Assembly (NCBI GenBank): GCA_009786735.1
Contig: WQRM01000089.1
Coordinates: 1 to 6,605, forward strand
Source of the DNA: Oscillospiraceae bacterium
GTDB lineage: Bacteria > Bacillota > Clostridia > Oscillospirales > Acutalibacteraceae
Reading direction: 5' to 3'
Length of the DNA stretch: 6,605 bases
Within the stretch, counting starts at the first letter, position 1. Every line of letters starts with the position of its first letter. A program made the position numbers and the translations under genes. This document shows, piece by piece, positions 5,380-6,605 of this stretch. The notes beneath the pieces were generated by a model. The model did no database searches and was not told the DNA's origin. It worked only from the letters and a program-made list of their open reading frames with translations.

Positions 5380-6605
5380 TTATGCGTTCATTTCCGGCAG
5401 CGTTTCGCCGTTCATCACTTGTTTGAACTGCTCGCCCGAAATGGTTTCGAGCTTCAGCAGCACGCGCGCAACTTCATGCAACTGCGCCATGTTGATGTTG
5501 AGAATCTGCTCGGCGCGCTGATAGCCGGTGTTGATGACGTTCTTGATTTCCAGATCGATGTTCTCGGCCATGTGCTCGCTATAGCTGCGAGTTTGACCGT
5601 AATCACGCCCGAGGAAAACCTCGCTGTTGGTGGTGTAGGCAATGGGTCCAAGCTCCGCGGACATGCCGTAGCGCATGACCATATCCTTCGCCAAGCGGGT
5701 GGCGCGCTCAATGTCGTTGCTCGCGCCGGTGGAGATGTCACCGATGACCAGTGCCTCGGCCACGCGACCGCCCAGCAAGCCAACAATATCCTCTTCCATG
5801 TCGGTTTTGCTGATGAAGTTTTTATCGTCCTGCGGCAGATACATCGTGTATCCACCTGCCATGCCGCGCGAGATGATGCTGATTTGGTGCACATCGTCTC
5901 TGCTTTCAAGGTAGTACGAGGTCACAGCGTGCCCGGCTTCGTGGTAGGCCAGAAGCTTGAGGTCTTTTTCGGTTTTGTGCTGCGACTTCTTCTGCGTGCC
6001 GATGACCACTTTGAGCATCGCCGACTCAATTTCGGCGGCGGTGATGGCTTTGTGGTTGTGGCGAGCAGCCAGCAGTGCGGCTTCGTTGAGCAGGTTTTCT
6101 AAGTCCGCGCCGGTGAAACCCGCGGTGGTTTGCGCAATCACCTTCAGGTCAACGTCGGGAGCAAGTGGCTTGTTGCGGGCGTGCACACGCAAGATGGCCT
6201 CGCGGCCTTTCACGTCGGGCACAAGCACCGTAACTTGGCGGTCAAAGCGGCCCGGGCGCAGCAACGCAGGGTCAAGAATGTCCGGTCGGTTGGTGGCGGC
6301 GATGATGATTACACCTTCGTTCGTGCCAAAGCCGTCCATTTCCACCAGCAGCTGGTTGAGCGTTTGCTCACGTTCATCGTGACCACCGCCCATGCCTGCG
6401 CCACGTTGACGCCCCACGGCGTCAATCTCGTCGATGAACACGATAGACGGCGCGGCTTTTTTTGCTTGGGTGAACATGTCACGCACGCGGCTCGCACCCA
6501 CGCCCACGTAGAGCTCCACGAAGTCAGAGCCCGAAATGCTGAAGAAGGGCACGTCGGCTTCGCCTGCCACTGCGCGCGCGATGAGGGTCTTGCCCGTGCC
6601 CGGCG
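5380..6605 (-). CDS. ftsH: ATP-dependent zinc metalloprotease FtsH (N-terminal part beyond window)
   Basis: The visible 407 residues are the C-terminal two thirds of FtsH, the membrane-anchored hexameric AAA+ protease that degrades misfolded membrane proteins and some regulators. The frame enters the window inside Walker A (P-G-T-G-K-T, visible residues 1-6). Next come the pore-loop region (F28-V-E-L-Y-V-G-V-G), Walker B (I54-V-F-I-D-E-I-D), the second region of homology with arginine fingers (R116-P-G-R-F-D-R), and the protease site H221-E-A-G-H225 with the third zinc ligand D297 in T-G-A-S-N-D. The tail ends E-M-N-A without a long disordered extension. The transmembrane N-terminus and real start lie beyond base 6605; the GTG at 6570 is internal. 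All catalytic residues visible are intact. It is the first seen member of the minus-strand row, 57 bases ahead of the topoisomerase gene. Confidence 0.97.
   Translation of the reverse strand, partial: PGTGKTLIARAVAGEADVPFFSISGSDFVELYVGVGASRVRDMFTQAKKAAPSIVFIDEIDAVGRQRGAGMGGGHDEREQTLNQLLVEMDGFGTNEGVIIIAATNRPDILDPALLRPGRFDRQVTVLVPDVKGREAILRVHARNKPLAPDVDLKVIAQTTAGFTGADLENLLNEAALLAARHNHKAITAAEIESAMLKVVIGTQKKSQHKTEKDLKLLAYHEAGHAVTSYYLESRDDVHQISIISRGMAGGYTMYLPQDDKNFISKTDMEEDIVGLLGGRVAEALVIGDISTGASNDIERATRLAKDMVMRYGMSAELGPIAYTTNSEVFLGRDYGQTRSYSEHMAENIDLEIKNVINTGYQRAEQILNINMAQLHEVARVLLKLETISGEQFKQVMNGETLPEMNA

Noticed and set aside
5380..6570. FtsH starting at the GTG at 6570 as a short complete gene
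   Set aside because: The frame stays open to the window edge and contains Walker A just upstream of that GTG, so the gene is cut by the edge rather than starting there.

Overview
The window looks like ordinary chromosome from a GC-rich low-G+C-lineage Firmicute, most likely a class Clostridia gut-type bacterium (Oscillospirales/Ruminococcaceae-like). The pointers are a SpoVB-family flippase, a divergent clostridial-type GyrB/ParE paralogue, an FtsH with a typical C-terminal half, a Firmicutes-style lipoprotein signal peptide, and strong AGGAG-type ribosome binding sites. This placement comes from protein resemblance only; no rRNA gene is present. I see no tRNA, CRISPR array, insertion sequence or phage gene.

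Left part (1-758): a lipoprotein gene runs leftward off the window edge. It starts at a TTG codon (616) and carries one domain resembling the oxidoreductase molybdopterin-binding fold. It is divergent from the flippase gene; the 142-base AT-rich gap between them holds a good extended -10 promoter for the lipoprotein. Centre-left (759-2273): a rightward gene for a ~504-residue, multi-membrane-span SpoVB-like lipid-linked-sugar flippase. Its last 61 bases overlap tail-to-tail with the next gene.

Right part (2213-6605): four genes in a row on the minus strand, in transcription order: ftsH (N-terminal part beyond the window edge), a noncanonical type IIA topoisomerase B subunit, a GNAT acetyltransferase, and a YgjP-like zinc metallopeptidase-fold protein. 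The gaps are 57 bases, 9 bases, and a 4-base ATGA overlap. The last three almost certainly share a transcript; ftsH may also feed it, because the gap after ftsH has a GC-rich hairpin but no U-tract. The genes are functionally mixed: membrane proteolysis, DNA topology, acetyl transfer, and a small hydrolase. The co-transcription therefore does not define one pathway.

The points most worth following are the divergent topoisomerase subunit with no A subunit beside it, the 61-base convergent overlap, and the lipoprotein whose molybdopterin-like domain lacks a metal-ligand cysteine in the visible part. I found no convincing evidence of a new multi-gene system.
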